Shown in pieces: positions 8,771 to 18,341 of a DNA stretch of 40,612 nt. The DNA comes from Acanthamoeba castellanii str. Neff (Eukaryota > Discosea > Longamoebia > Acanthamoebidae). Below the pieces are notes generated by a model. It had not been told where the DNA came from. It was given only the letters and a program-made list of their open reading frames with translations, and searched no databases. Made by a program: the position numbers and the translations under genes. The stretch is taken from contig NW_004457661.1 of assembly GCF_000313135.1 (NCBI RefSeq), positions 1,336 through 41,947 on the forward strand. Direction: 5' to 3'. Position 1 is the first letter of the stretch; every line of letters begins with the position of its first letter.

Positions 8771-9401
8771 CTCACCACCCTCTACTCCAGCAGTTCCTCA
8801 TGTCCCACCTTACTTCTCATCCTCTCCACCAACACCATCACTTCCTCGCCCTGCACCTTCCTGAGTCTTCTGCACTGCTGCAGGGTGCGCGAAGCACTAC
8901 TCAACACAAAGCAACATGCATGCCCATTACCGTAAGGTACATGCAACTTTTTCACCTGCACCTTCTCCATCCCCGTCCTCCTCCTCCTCTTCCTCCTCCT
9001 TGCCACAGCTTCCATCTACTTCATCAGCCTCTAGACCTGCACCCACTCTCAAGCGACAGACCAGCTTCGATCTTGCCGCGTTCCTTGCTTCTCTCCCACC
9101 CAACACATCCTCCACCTCTCCTCCTCCTCAGCCTGCAGCTCCACTCAACAGCTTCGAGCGACGCCTCAGGCAACAAGAGGCACTTCTTCAACTAACTCCT
9201 GACGAAGAAGAAATGGAGAAAGCCACGCAAGAGCACGCCGCACACATCAGAACGAAGATCCTCACCCTCCGCCACCAACTCGACAAACTCGATCTTCATC
9301 AAGGAGCTGCCACGCCGTCGACCACCGCCGACAAGTACCAGCTTGAGCTTCGCGTAGAGGCTCTCGAACGCCAGCTTCGCCGGGTGCTGGAGGGACTCTG
9401 A
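8682..9401 (+). pseudogene. C2H2 zinc-finger, Pro/Ser-rich, coiled-coil protein with internal TGA
   Basis: One frame runs from ATG 8682 to TGA 9401, interrupted by an in-frame TGA at 8862-8864. Before it the protein is Pro/Ser/Thr-rich. Just after it comes a single well-formed C2H2 finger, FCTAAGCAKHYSTQSNMHAH followed by YRKVH (C-x4-C-x12-H-x4-H, 8868-8930). Another Ser/Pro-rich linker follows, then a C-terminal helical part (RRLRQQEALLQL...LRHQLDKLDL...EALERQLRRVLEGL). No GT-AG intron I can place removes the TGA while keeping the first zinc Cys and the frame, so it looks like a recently broken gene, a sequencing error or readthrough. A DNA-binding or transposon accessory role is possible. 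Confidence 0.5.
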
Positions 9402-9461
9402 CGTGGCACCGCGTCAGCACAGCCAGGAAATACACATGCTTCAAATTTTTATTCTGTGCGC

Positions 9462-9467
9462 AATAAA
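9462..9467 (+). terminator. AATAAA polyadenylation signal
   Basis: A perfect AATAAA lies about 60 bases after the stop of the zinc-finger gene, in an otherwise AT-rich 3' flank. Confidence 0.5.
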
Positions 9468-9602
9468 CCCCCACATTTTTCAAATCGTGATGTGACGCCA
9501 CCCCGCCCACGGTTCTCCCATTTTTTCAGCCGCCGAAGGCACTGCACCCTTAAGGCGAACGGGACACACGGTATGCTGCTAAATAGAGCGCACGCAGGAT
9601 CT

Positions 9603-9815
9603 TCAGCTATGGGGTAACACAGTATTCGCTGTTGGTACCAAGGTTTTAGCTCGAGGGCGAACTTCACCTATCTGGTGAGCAGGCACTTGCCCCTTCTTGT
9701 CTGCCTCCTTCTTGCCCCCAAAAAAGTTGGTGAGACTGTCCTCAAAAGTTTGAGACAGCAAAAAGAACTTTGCGCGCCGTGGCCAACTTTTGCCGCCGTA
9801 GCAGCGCCGCACCAT
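9603..9815 (-). CDS. Hypothetical basic protein, 70 aa
   Basis: Open frame from ATG 9815. Lys/Arg-rich with a central SQTFEDSLTNFFGGKKEADK stretch. No family recognised and no further support; it may be chance or a fragment of a larger spliced gene. Confidence 0.2.
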   Translation of the reverse strand: MVRRCYGGKSWPRRAKFFLLSQTFEDSLTNFFGGKKEADKKGQVPAHQIGEVRPRAKTLVPTANTVLPHS

Positions 9816-9924
9816 GCTCAACTTTTGCCGCCATGACCGCGTTTCTCTTTGTCTTTGCCTCTTTTATTTGCTGCAATAGGTTGGTGGCACTCACACACAA
9901 TGTGTCACACAAGGGCCTGGCGAA

Positions 9925-10150
9925 ATGCATGGGCGCGGCATCTTCTGCTACGAAGTGGGCGCACGGATACGAGGGCAATTTTATCAAAGGGAGCAAATGC
10001 GGAGTGCAAACCTGGACCACAGGAGCACAAATATAAAGGCGGCTTCATGGCCGACAAGATGTACGGTCGCGGTGTTTACAGATGGAGCCAGCAGCGAGCG
10101 CTACGAGGGCCACTTTGTCGTGCCGACGTTAAAAAGGGTCTCCTGTTGTG
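9925..10150 (+). pseudogene. Frame-broken MORN-repeat fragment
   Basis: Three MORN-like motifs succeed each other in changing frames: MHGRGIFCYEVGARIRGQF at 9925-9985, YKGGFMADKMYGRGVYRW at 10034-10087 in a second frame, and SERYEGHF at about 10096-10120 back in the first frame. The MORN consensus is roughly YxGxxxxGxxHGxGxxxx. Two frame changes in 200 bases without intron signals indicate a decayed copy. MORN repeats bind membranes or lipids, and MORN proteins are frequent in amoebae and in some of their giant viruses. The start is not identifiable. Confidence 0.55.
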
Positions 10151-10313
10151 GGGTGGCGTTGCGCGCCAAGTTGTTTATGCGCACTTCGAGTCTATCGCAA
10201 GGGTTTGGTCACCCCAGGCTGGCGATTTCGGAGATTCCAACGTTCCGCAAGAGGAAATTCTTTTTCTCTACGGGTAGCCCTCTTTTCTTTTTGATCGCCC
10301 GCTCGATTGATCA

Positions 10314-10875
10314 ATGGAAAGCCCTCGCTCGCCGAGGGGTAAGAAGAGTAAGCTGGCGCCGCCCGTGGCACAGGAACCAGAGGGGCCCTGCTCGATCATG
10401 GTGGAGGGCTATGTGGTTGAGATCACCCCCCAGCACTTTTCGTTGCCGCATCAACTCATCTTCAACGAATTTCGCAACGTTGCAGGACCGGCACTCCATA
10501 AGGTTCTTTCCTCCTTGAGGTTTTTGTTTTGTTTATTCTTATTGATGGAGTGGGGGGGGGTTGAGATAGAAGCTTGGAAGCGCAGACATTTATAAGCAGA
10601 AGCTACCATTGAACATTTCGATCCGTTTGTTTTCCGTGGTGCGGGCCCTGATCGTGGGCGGTGCAAAAGCTCGGCTAATCGACGACGAAGGCAAGTTGCA
10701 CGATTTGTTGGGTGCGTGGGTGCGTCGTCAGTGGAATGACGGCTCTGTTGGTATAATTACCCTCCCCTTCATACTTACACCAAGCAAAACTAAGCCCGAT
10801 AAGCTGAAGATCACATTCTCTTGTACCCTCTTCAATGAGTCTGGGCAGTTGCAGTACCCTCTTGAATACAAGTAA
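10314..10875 (+). CDS. Hypothetical two-exon protein, 154 aa
   Basis: Exon 1 is 10314-10502 (ATG start), the intron 10503-10599 (GT-AG, 97 nt), and exon 2 10600-10875 (TAA). The splice restores the frame exactly at ALHK|KLPLNISIRLFS. The first 25 residues are basic and disordered. The rest is a mix of strands and helices with repeated hydrophobic segments (SIMVEGYVVEITPQHF; LFSVVRALIVGGAKARLIDD; IITLPFILTPSKTKPDKLKI). No family recognised. It is one of the few structurally intact genes between 6 and 12 kb. Confidence 0.5.
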
Positions 10876-11423
10876 CTCACGCCCAATTGCTGGCCAAATA
10901 ACACGTTCTTCTTAACCTGCCCCTGCTTGTCTTGGTAGGCCCCCTCACAACTCTGTGTGCAGGAAGATGATCAATTGACATTGGCATCGAGAAGTGCGTG
11001 GTGTGGGCATACTCTTTAAGGTACAGAACGCCCCATCATTGACTGCTCTACCTTGCATGTGATCGCCACAAACACACACCTGCGCGCACAGTTTGTAAGG
11101 ACCTGAGGCTGAGCAAGAAGCCGCCAATCTAGCTCTATGGCAGGGAAGCCACAGCCAAGACCTGTTCGACCGCAGAGGGCGCTCCACTCAATTTCCGCTT
11201 GCGCCAAGCGATGGTACGCCTTCAGCTTCTCTCTCTCTCTCTTTCCATTGGTTTGGTCCATGGAGCGTAACAACTGACGGTTGGTTGTCTCCGCGCCTGC
11301 GTGGCCTGTGCTGGTGCATAACATCGAGGCCCAGCGGACGGGCATCACCCTGCGTACGTACACCCTCAGCTCGCCGTTCCCTTGGGCTCATACTTATGTG
11401 CGCGCGTTGCCGTGCCGCGTGTG
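10876..11423. other. Unassigned; possible upstream exons of the methyltransferase
   Basis: No ORF here carries a recognisable domain. A (CT)n run lies at 11229-11241. A plus-strand piece at 11281-11365 (VVSAPAWPVLVHNIEAQRTG) is open up to the minisatellite and could belong to the methyltransferase gene, but I cannot show it. Confidence 0.3.
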
Positions 11424-11622
11424 TCATGTCGTTGGTTGTGTCGTGTCGTGTTGCTGGTCGTGTCGTGTCGTTGGTCATGTGGTGTCGTTGGTCGTGTCGT
11501 TGGTCGTGTCGTTGGTCGTGTCGTTGGTCGTGTCGTGTCGTGTCATGTCGTGTCGTGTCGTGTCATGTCGCTGGTCGTGTCGCTGGTCGTGTTGTTGGTC
11601 GTGTCGTTGGTCGTGCCGTGCC
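11424..11622. repeat. GTCGTTGGTCGT minisatellite
   Basis: Imperfect tandem array alternating GTCGT and TGGTCGT units, placed just before the AG acceptor at 11647-11648 of a methyltransferase exon, so apparently intronic. It is a diverged member of the GTCGT family seen at 1831 and 29691. Confidence 0.8.
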
Positions 11623-11648
11623 ATGCTGTGTCTAACAATGGCGCGCAG

Positions 11649-11990
11649 ACCCGTTCTGTGGGGTGGGCACCCTGCCCATCCACGCCGCGGCGATTGAGCC
11701 GGGGGCGATCGTCATAGGCGTGGATTGTGCAAAGTCAGAAGTGAACAAGACAGTCAACAACCTGCAGCTCTACAATGTACACGTCTTGCTTACATTTCCG
11801 CTCAATTGAGCACACGCACACACGCATACTCAATGCTTGCCACGCGTGCGTGCGACAGGAGCGAGTTGCCCCGCGGTGTCCCTGGGTCGACATTGTGCAA
11901 TGGGACGTGCAGCGATTGCCGGCAACGGATCGTTCGTTGACGTGGTCATCTCCGATCTCCCCTTTGGCATTCGCTCCGGCTCCACCAAAG
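11649..11990 (+). pseudogene. THUMP-type RNA methyltransferase fragment, one frameshift
   Basis: The exon 11649-11776 reads PFCGVGTLPIHAAAIEPGA then IVIGVDCAKSEV and NNLQLYN. This is motif X/I of the UPF0020/THUMP-associated Rossmann methyltransferases (TRMT11/THUMPD group, tRNA m2G-type). After an intron (11777-11858, GT-AG) the next exon reads WVDIVQWDVQRLP, then, only in the +1 frame, GSFVDVVISDLPFGIRSGS. DLPFG is motif IV, the catalytic (N/D)PPY-equivalent. A single-base frameshift therefore lies at about 11918-11930, between two parts that belong together. No THUMP domain or downstream exon is visible. Probably a truncated, decayed copy; an assembly indel is the alternative. Confidence 0.6.
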
Positions 11991-12184
11991 TACACTCTCT
12001 CGTCGCTCGCTCATGCGTTGCGTGCACTCTCTGACTTTGATTTCACTGATAAGGTTCACCTTTCCTGCACATACGCACTGCACACTCACGCAACACAACA
12101 CAGACAGATGCAGCGGCACTGTCAGAGGCAGCTCAACCCTGGCCGGCAACAACAGTGTTTGAAGGTGTGGCTTCATTGCGCATG

Positions 12185-14643
12185 TTATATGTGTGTGGAT
12201 GACACTACAAAGTCGTGGATAGCTGGATGTGCTGCCAGGTTCAGTTCAGCCCACCCTCTCTTCTTGCCGCGTGAGACAGAGGAGATCAGTTGCCGGTGCT
12301 GATGGTGTTCGGTGCGCATTTGGGCGTTGAGCTGCTGGCGTGCTGCTTCAACTGGCCCTGCTGAGAAGCCACTGGTCCCTCCATGCATCTGTATCTTATT
12401 GGTACGGTGTTTACACTCGAGTGCATAGTTAGCAAACTTTTCTACGCCGTGGTAGTGTTCTAAAAAATAACCTAAGTGATAAACGAAAATGTGGATGTAG
12501 GGCGTGGTGTTGCGTGCTTCGTAGGTCTGCGTGAAGAGCTTGCCGAAGCCCCGTGCCTGTAGTAGCCATTCCTTCTCCGTGATTTGGACGCGTGCTTGGC
12601 AGGCAAGTGTTGCAAGCTCGTAGAAGGTTCTCCACACTGCTCCTGCTTGTTCAGCTTTCGCACGCGTAGCGTTGTTTCTGACAAGGATGTTAGTCTCTCC
12701 ACACAGCTTGCCCGCTTGCCCTTTGCAAAAGGTATGATTTCTCTTTGCGTACCCAGCATGATCCTTCATGGCGTTGATGAAGTCTTGGTGGTGTTGCAGG
12801 ATCGCTAACCACTCTGGTCGGCCCCATCGGGAGTCTTGGACACGATCAGCAAATGTCTTCTCGAGGTTGGAGCAGAACTTGATCTTTCGGTCGCGGATTA
12901 TTCGTTCCCAGGCCTCCGCGACCTCCGTTGAAAGGTAGGCGTCGCGCAGTAGAAGCTTGAAGAGTTGTCTAACGATGGCCATGAGGCAGTGCAGGAAGCA
13001 CGGAATGATGCAGGTTCGTGGGAAGGGAAGGATTCGAGGTGCATGGACACCATGGTGCATTGATGCGTGCTTCTTCTTGCCTGTCGCTGATGTCGGTAGA
13101 TTTCGCTCATCTTCAGCTACCTCTTCCTCAGTCCGCATCGGCCAGGACTCTTTCTCGAAGTTGTGGATGTTGTTGCAGCATACGTTGCAGTACGGACACT
13201 TCCAGAACGATGCAGGACGGTACGTCTCGTATAGCCCTAACACGCGCACCAATGTCTATGTTGTGTTGGTTGGTTGGTCATGTTGTGAGTGTGCTTTGTG
13301 AAGAACTGTGCTAACCTTGAGGTCACATGTGAGAACAGGCAGCACAGGCACAACGTCTCCGTTCGACAAGACCACTTGTTTCTCCTCCAGCAGGTGACGC
13401 ACCACCTCGATCGTGTTTGCCAGCTCCTCCCTGATCATGATGTTGGTGTTAGAGTTATGTTTGTGGTCCAGGAAAACAGAAAACATACCAGAGAATCTCC
13501 TCCGTTTCAGCGCCGATGTAGATGATCCACATGTGGGCCTCACGAGGTGACTTCACATCAGCCAGCTTCTCGCCCTCGTAAAGGTACTGAAAAGCACCCA
13601 CCTCTTCTTGCACAAAGCTGCCTGACGTCATGGTTGCCCCGTCTAACGCGAACTTGACGTGGATCGGATTTGTGCCCCCTTGTAGCCTTGCGCGGTCTTG
13701 TTCAAGCACTTGCCTCATGTATGCCAGCAACGGCAGCTCGGCACCTCGTCCTCCTGCTGTGGTGCGCACCGAACATCCTTCCCGCTCGATTGTTGCACGC
13801 AACCTGTATTTTATGAGCTTACTGATTACCCTTAAATCTTTAAGTGTGGGATACCTTCGGATCGCAGACAGGGACGCATGGGGCACGTTGAACGTATCTG
13901 CTACTTCCTCCCATCGGCTGTTGGGGATCAGCAGTGAGTCCTTGAGTGCGAGCAAGCGTGCTAACGTGGGTGGGGGGAGAGTGATGTGCTGGCGTAGGTC
14001 AGGCTCTTCTTCTACCAATGCAGCAAGCACCTCCCCCAGTGGCTTTTCTGTGACCGCTGCGATCGCACACTGGACTCTGGCGTTCTCATCCTCAGCTACA
14101 GGTCGTATGTGGTGTTCTCGCTTTTGGTCTTCCTCAAGCTTCGCCAAGTTCTGACTGAGCCGCTGCTCGACTTCTCTGTTTTCCTCTTCTCGCTGGCAGA
14201 TGACTGTCGCCCGCATTCTGGCTTCCTCATCCTTCCTCCTCTTGGTTGTTTCCTGCCGCGCACTTCGTAGGTGGTCTTCCTTACACCCGTGGCAAGTTGG
14301 GGTACCTATCACAGCACAATTTTCCCATTAAAACGTATGTAGCAACATGATGGACTTACGTACATTGCATGTGTGGTGAGGCTTCATGCTTGCCCCGATC
14401 CCAGGTGTACACGTACTGTCGGAGGCATCCATCATGCCGACATCGGTGGCCATTGGCTGGTGCATGTGTGGTACGCTCTGCCCACTTGCCCGCCTTGACA
14501 AGGTCCTCGCATGCACAGCAGATTGCAGGATAGCAGTAATGCAGCGTAGCCTTTTGTACATGGCTGCGGAGAGAAGCCTTGGCAGCAAAAGGGTTGCGGT
14601 GCTTCCCTTGTGCGCTGCGACACAAGGTATGTGGACACGTCAA
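12185..14643 (-). CDS. Transposase-like zinc-finger protein, four exons
   Basis: Exons on the minus strand are about 14643-14364, 14305-13489, 13430-13316 and 13255-12185. All introns are GT-AG of 58-60 nt and all four exons join in frame (about 760 aa; the true start may be further upstream). Exon 1 has C2H2-like fingers, one at CPHTLC...H and a clear one at CRHDGC...HEASPH (C-x4-C-x12-H-x5-H). A Glu/Arg-rich coiled coil follows. Then come IHVKFALDGATMTSG, a strand-rich stretch with HMWIIYIGAETEEIL, then VLPVLTCDLK, then a CPYC...C zinc ribbon and a long helical C-terminal domain. This order matches widespread repeat-encoded eukaryotic proteins with an RNase H-like transposase core, where the Asp in ALDGA and in TCDLK would be catalytic. 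That assignment is inference. The reading frame is intact. Confidence 0.55.
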
Positions 14644-14847
14644 CCCCTCTCCCGGTCTAACACAAAAAAGACTTCATCAGTCATGGCTTCTTGTGCGTGT
14701 GTACAGGGGCAAGGAGTACAAGTGTAAGCTTAGCGAGCAGCATGTCTTGGGCATGTCCATCCTGGTCCGGCAAGTACATACAGTGTTTGGCTCGAATTTG
14801 TGTGCTGGTTGTGCACAGAATAAATAATTTTTTCTTTGAACTCTTTC

Positions 14848-14955
14848 AAAGTCGACAGAATCGGGATCCTGGCCACCTTAAAGGGTACCTGCGGGAAGCC
14901 ATTTTGCTGACGTGGCTTGCTAGAAAAAGGAAAGTCGACAGAATCGGGATCCTGG
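14848..14955. repeat. 25-bp perfect direct repeat
   Basis: AAAGTCGACAGAATCGGGAT plus CCTGG occurs at 14848-14872 and again at 14931-14955 (83-base period), about 200 bases upstream of the transposase-like gene. It could be a terminal or subterminal repeat of that element or a local duplication. Confidence 0.85.
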
Positions 14956-15218
14956 GTCGGAGATTAAACTCGAAGTGCAAATTAATCTCCACCATATCCA
15001 TGGGGTGGTGTGCTGCCAAATGAATCCTCATCAGTATGTGGTGTTGGTGGTCACATGACTGCAGCCTCACAGAACCTGTTCTGGGAAAGATATTGGTGGT
15101 GAGAGTTGTTAAGTGAGCAAGTTTAGGAGAACCACACATGTGTTGTTTTTTTTTACATTTATAGACAACCACAACAACACTAGAATCAATAAGTTATAAC
15201 TTTGACACAACAGCAAGC

Positions 15219-15470
15219 ATGCTTGACCCCAGGGAGCCAGGAGAACCTATCCCCACCAACATCACTCTAATAAGTGAGGAATCAGCTCTTGAGAACTTTG
15301 ACAGGCTCTACCTCCAACAGTTCTACACCAGCAACACCCCACCAGCCTACTGCAGAACTAGTGAGGAGGAGGAAAAGAAATGGGGAGATGCCTGCCACTT
15401 CGACCTGTCCTGCTCAACAAGAAACGGAGGCTACACTATCCACACCCTGGCTGTTCGTACGCATTCCTAG
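15219..15470 (+). CDS. Hypothetical protein, 83 aa, possible first exon
   Basis: ATG at 15219. The protein is acidic with PGEPIPTNITLISEESALEN and later EEEEKKWGDACHFDLSC. Coding character fades after about 15455, where GTACGC could be a donor, so this may be exon 1 of the endonuclease-type gene downstream (15580-16050). No family recognised. Confidence 0.35.
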   Translation: MLDPREPGEPIPTNITLISEESALENFDRLYLQQFYTSNTPPAYCRTSEEEEKKWGDACHFDLSCSTRNGGYTIHTLAVRTHS

Positions 15471-15579
15471 GACCATTTTTGCTTCTTCCCAGCAATCTCC
15501 GTCTTTCCTTTTACCACAAACATGCAACGGCCCAGCCAACTGCGAAATGAATCCTCACCCATGATGATGGTGGGGGGGG

Positions 15580-16050
15580 GTGCTTGTGTTGCGTGTCGTG
15601 CGGTGCCATCACACAGCGGGCCTTGCGCGGCCAAAGGTTGTGCTTGGGCACCTCCTTGTGGCCAAGGCTGTTGGGGTGCCGGACATCCCACAGTTCTTCG
15701 GCTATGGTCATGGCCAGTCATCACACCTGTGTGAATGTTTCTGGCGCCTGATAGGAGGCACGGGCAACAAAATCCACTCACGGTGCGTGAACCCATGGCA
15801 CATCAAGTTCGAGCTGAGCACGCTGAACCAACTACGGTCGACGTGCACCAAACTCTCGAAAAAGTACGACGCTTGTGGGTGTGGTGCGGCGCCAGCATGC
15901 CTCCACTTCCGCCACGAGCTCTATGACGAGCAGATGCGGGTGGTGGAGGAGCTGTTCACGCGCCAGCCAAAGCTCAAGGTGCGCTTGCCATCGTATGAGG
16001 AGTTCGAGGCCGAGAAAAACGCGTGGTGGCCTGTGCTTGGCGACGAATAA
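15580..16050 (+). CDS. His-Me finger (HNH-type) zinc-binding endonuclease end
   Basis: The frame ends at TAA 16050. It contains QSSHLCECFWRL, then SRCVNPWHIKFELSTLNQLR, then C-x9-CGC...CLHFRHEL. The order SHLC...C-x-N-P-x-H-...-E-x-x-x-x-N-x-x-R-x-x-C...C-x-H is the signature of the zinc-binding loop found in His-Me finger homing and HNH endonucleases (Pfam group zf-His_Me_endon), which nick or cut DNA using the His of the HxxC/CxNPxH region. The last 50 residues are helical and charged. The frame opens at a non-ATG codon, so the N-terminus must be spliced or lost. It stands about 900 bases from the transposase-like gene, on the opposite strand. Confidence 0.6.
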   Translation: MLVLRVVRCHHTAGLARPKVVLGHLLVAKAVGVPDIPQFFGYGHGQSSHLCECFWRLIGGTGNKIHSRCVNPWHIKFELSTLNQLRSTCTKLSKKYDACGCGAAPACLHFRHELYDEQMRVVEELFTRQPKLKVRLPSYEEFEAEKNAWWPVLGDE

Positions 16051-16989
16051 TAAAGCCCTATTAAACTCAACTCGCGGAAATTACTTCTCCTCCATGTACC
16101 TACCGCCGGCAAGCAGGGGATACGTTAAACTCGAAAGTATATTAAACTAGAAAGTGCTCGTCATGGTTGCCTCGGCTGTGCTTTTTTTTTTGATCAAACG
16201 TACAAAAGCGGTGTGGTGGTAGCGTTTCGATACGCTGCAGGCGCTTAAATAACCAACCGAGCAGCGCTTCAAAGGTGTCTTGCCGCGGCTTCCCAAAGGC
16301 CACACACCCAGAGATGGAGGTCAGACGCGGGAAGCGCACTGCACCAGCAGTATTGGAGTTTTTAGACAGACACTATTGCCACAGCGCACAGAGCTACCAC
16401 TATGCCGACGACACCAACAAGAGATAGAGCAAACAACATAGTTGGTGCCAAGTTGTTTTAGCAGGCGGGGTGTGGTCAATGCAATGCAAACAGATGCGCT
16501 CCATCACCGTTGCGCGGATGATCAGCCAAGAGAGCGTCTTGGAAATGAGCCAGCGAGGTTATGAGACATGGGCTGCCACGGTGTGGGCCAGTACCAACAA
16601 CAAGACACTTTGCCATACCGCAAACAAACACATTGCACAGCGCCAGGCAATGTGGAAATTGCCTTGTATCAAGTTGCGTAAATAAGAGCATGAGGCTTGC
16701 AAGAGTGCTTTGGGTATGCGTTCAACACACTGACCGTGCAAACCATCCTTGCACCATAAGACCACATTGCAAAGTTCCATCTCGGACAGCGCCGCCAACT
16801 TGGCAGAGAGACTGATGTTGCCATAGCAAGGTGTCCCGTGTGGATTTTAACTTTGTGCTTTATGGCATTTGTTGTTTGGGCTGTCCCTGACTACACAACC
16901 GATAACTACAATTGGGTTGCAAAAAAAAAAAAACGCTCGGCCAATCACAGAACGACAGAGAGCTGCAAAACACGCCTGAGAGGCTTTAT
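16051..16989. other. Intergenic, nothing firmly supported
   Basis: Contains a 37-codon ATG frame (16313-16426, +) and 60-85 residue frames on both strands at 16470-16815, none with a recognisable domain. T-runs near 16180 and an A-run at 16920-16932 are present. Confidence 0.35.
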
Positions 16990-17725
16990 AGCGCCATTGG
17001 TGGCCGTTTGCAGCTGCCGTGTCCATGATATTGTCTGTACTTTCATCATCGTTGTAGCCCAAAATTTCATGAAAGAGATCCTCACACAGGCAGCACTCTG
17101 TGCTTATCGCTGTCGGCAATGAGCAAAGTAGGCAGGCAAGCATCTCGCGGTGGCCTTGTCTGGCTGCTTCGTTTGCAGCAATAGTAATAATTCGCCCGAT
17201 GATTGCTTCAGGAGTGCAATCGCAACGTTCGACGGTCCTGCCACTTCTGATGGCGTGTAATTTTCATCGTAACAGCAGGCGGTAAAACCCAAGGCAAGAG
17301 CACCTGGTAGCATAAAAAGCGCACGACACGTAGATTGCCGACTATGACGGCGCATTGCAATACGTGCATGATAAAGGTATGTCCAAGTTGCAAAGCGTTG
17401 CCACAATTTTGCACCGAATGCGAAAGGAGCGGCGGTTGGCGCAAGGTTCATCAAGCATTCGCTCGTGGAATAGATCACTGCACAGACGCGGCGACTTGAC
17501 AAAAGTAGGGAATGCGCGCTTGGCCAATACTTCCTGTTGACCTTCTGCGCAAAAGCACTCGGCCACAGCGCGAGCGCGGCAGAATGAGGCATTGTCGAGG
17601 AACGACATGAGGTGCGCCATGATCTCTGGCGGCATATGAAAGAGAGCAGGCAAACCGGGCGTGTTTGATCCTGGCGCAACTTGTTGCAACATTTGGCCGA
17701 CTGCCACTCGGCTGCCTCTGGCCAC
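16990..17725 (-). pseudogene. F-box/ankyrin protein, collinear but frame-broken
   Basis: The minus strand reads, in natural order, an F-box-like head (17690-17540: LFHMPPEIMAHLMSFLDNAS, ending ECFCAEGQQEV), a roughly 200-base stretch (RSFRIRCKIVATLCNLDI), then ankyrin-type repeats at 17206-17042 (IITIAANEAARQGHREMLAC) and a last helix pair to about 16990 (NIMDTAAANGH). The head frame closes at 17342 while the ankyrin part is in another frame, so either introns or frameshifts separate them. This is the ancestral order; the 7-kb copy has its head inverted. F-box proteins recruit substrates to SCF ubiquitin ligases, and ankyrin repeats would bind the substrate. Confidence 0.6.
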
Positions 17726-17751
17726 TTGACCTTTGGCGCCTCGACGCCGAC

Positions 17752-18062
17752 GCCGATGTCAATTTGGTGAAGGACCTCGATGCCATCCGAGTAGGAGGTA
17801 CAGTGGTGGTGGTGGGCAGCCGTGGAGAGGTCGATAAGTTGGCACCAGGGTATGTTCCCCATCCCCATGGTATCTCTACTTGATTGACTAATTGGAACCC
17901 TCCTTGAACAACAGGCTTCTTATGATGAAGGACGCCACCGTTATCGGTTTTGCTTTGCACCGTTCTACTCCAGATGAAGTAGCTGAGCAGCGCGCCTTTA
18001 TCGGAGCGGGTTTGACCAACGGTTCTCTTAGGGTTAATTGTTATATTTATTTTCATTTTTAA
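17752..18062 (+). pseudogene. 3' end of a zinc-type alcohol dehydrogenase/quinone reductase
   Basis: Exon 17752-17849 reads ADVNLVKDLDAIRVGGTVVV then VGSRGEVDKLAPG. The intron 17850-17914 (65 nt, GT-AG) splices in frame to LLMMKDATVIGFALHRSTPD, EVAEQRAFIGAGLTNGSL, then quickly to TAA at 18062. The GG-x-hydrophobic-VG-S-R-G segment followed by the M-K-x-A-x-V-x-G strand is typical of the second half of medium-chain (quinone reductase-like) dehydrogenases, NADPH-dependent oxidoreductases of about 330 aa. The first two thirds are absent; the piece abuts the 5' end of the F-box gene. AATAAA follows at 18064. Likely a truncated copy. Confidence 0.6.
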
Positions 18063-18248
18063 CAATAAACACAAATGCCAGGCAAATGGCTGCCGTGGCC
18101 GGAGGAAAGCACTAAGTACAAAAGAAAGGGGGGGAAGGGGAAGGAAAAGGAGAGGGAAAAAGGACGGCCCCCCCAAGGGACGAGGCTGAACCCGGGTGAG
18201 AGGGGAAGAGAACACCAGGAGGAGAGGAAGGGACCAAACAGAGGGCGC

Positions 18249-18283
18249 ATGGTGGTGGTGGTGGTGGTGGTGGTGGTGGAGGT
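18249..18283. repeat. GGT trinucleotide microsatellite
   Basis: A pure (GGT)n run in a Gly/Arg/Lys-type purine-rich stretch (18120-18260). No coding support on either strand; the reverse strand would be poly-His. Confidence 0.8.
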
Positions 18284-18341
18284 ATGTGGGTTTAGTGAGC
18301 AAAAACTCTGTGCCAAAGTTTTTTATACCCGAACCAAGAGA

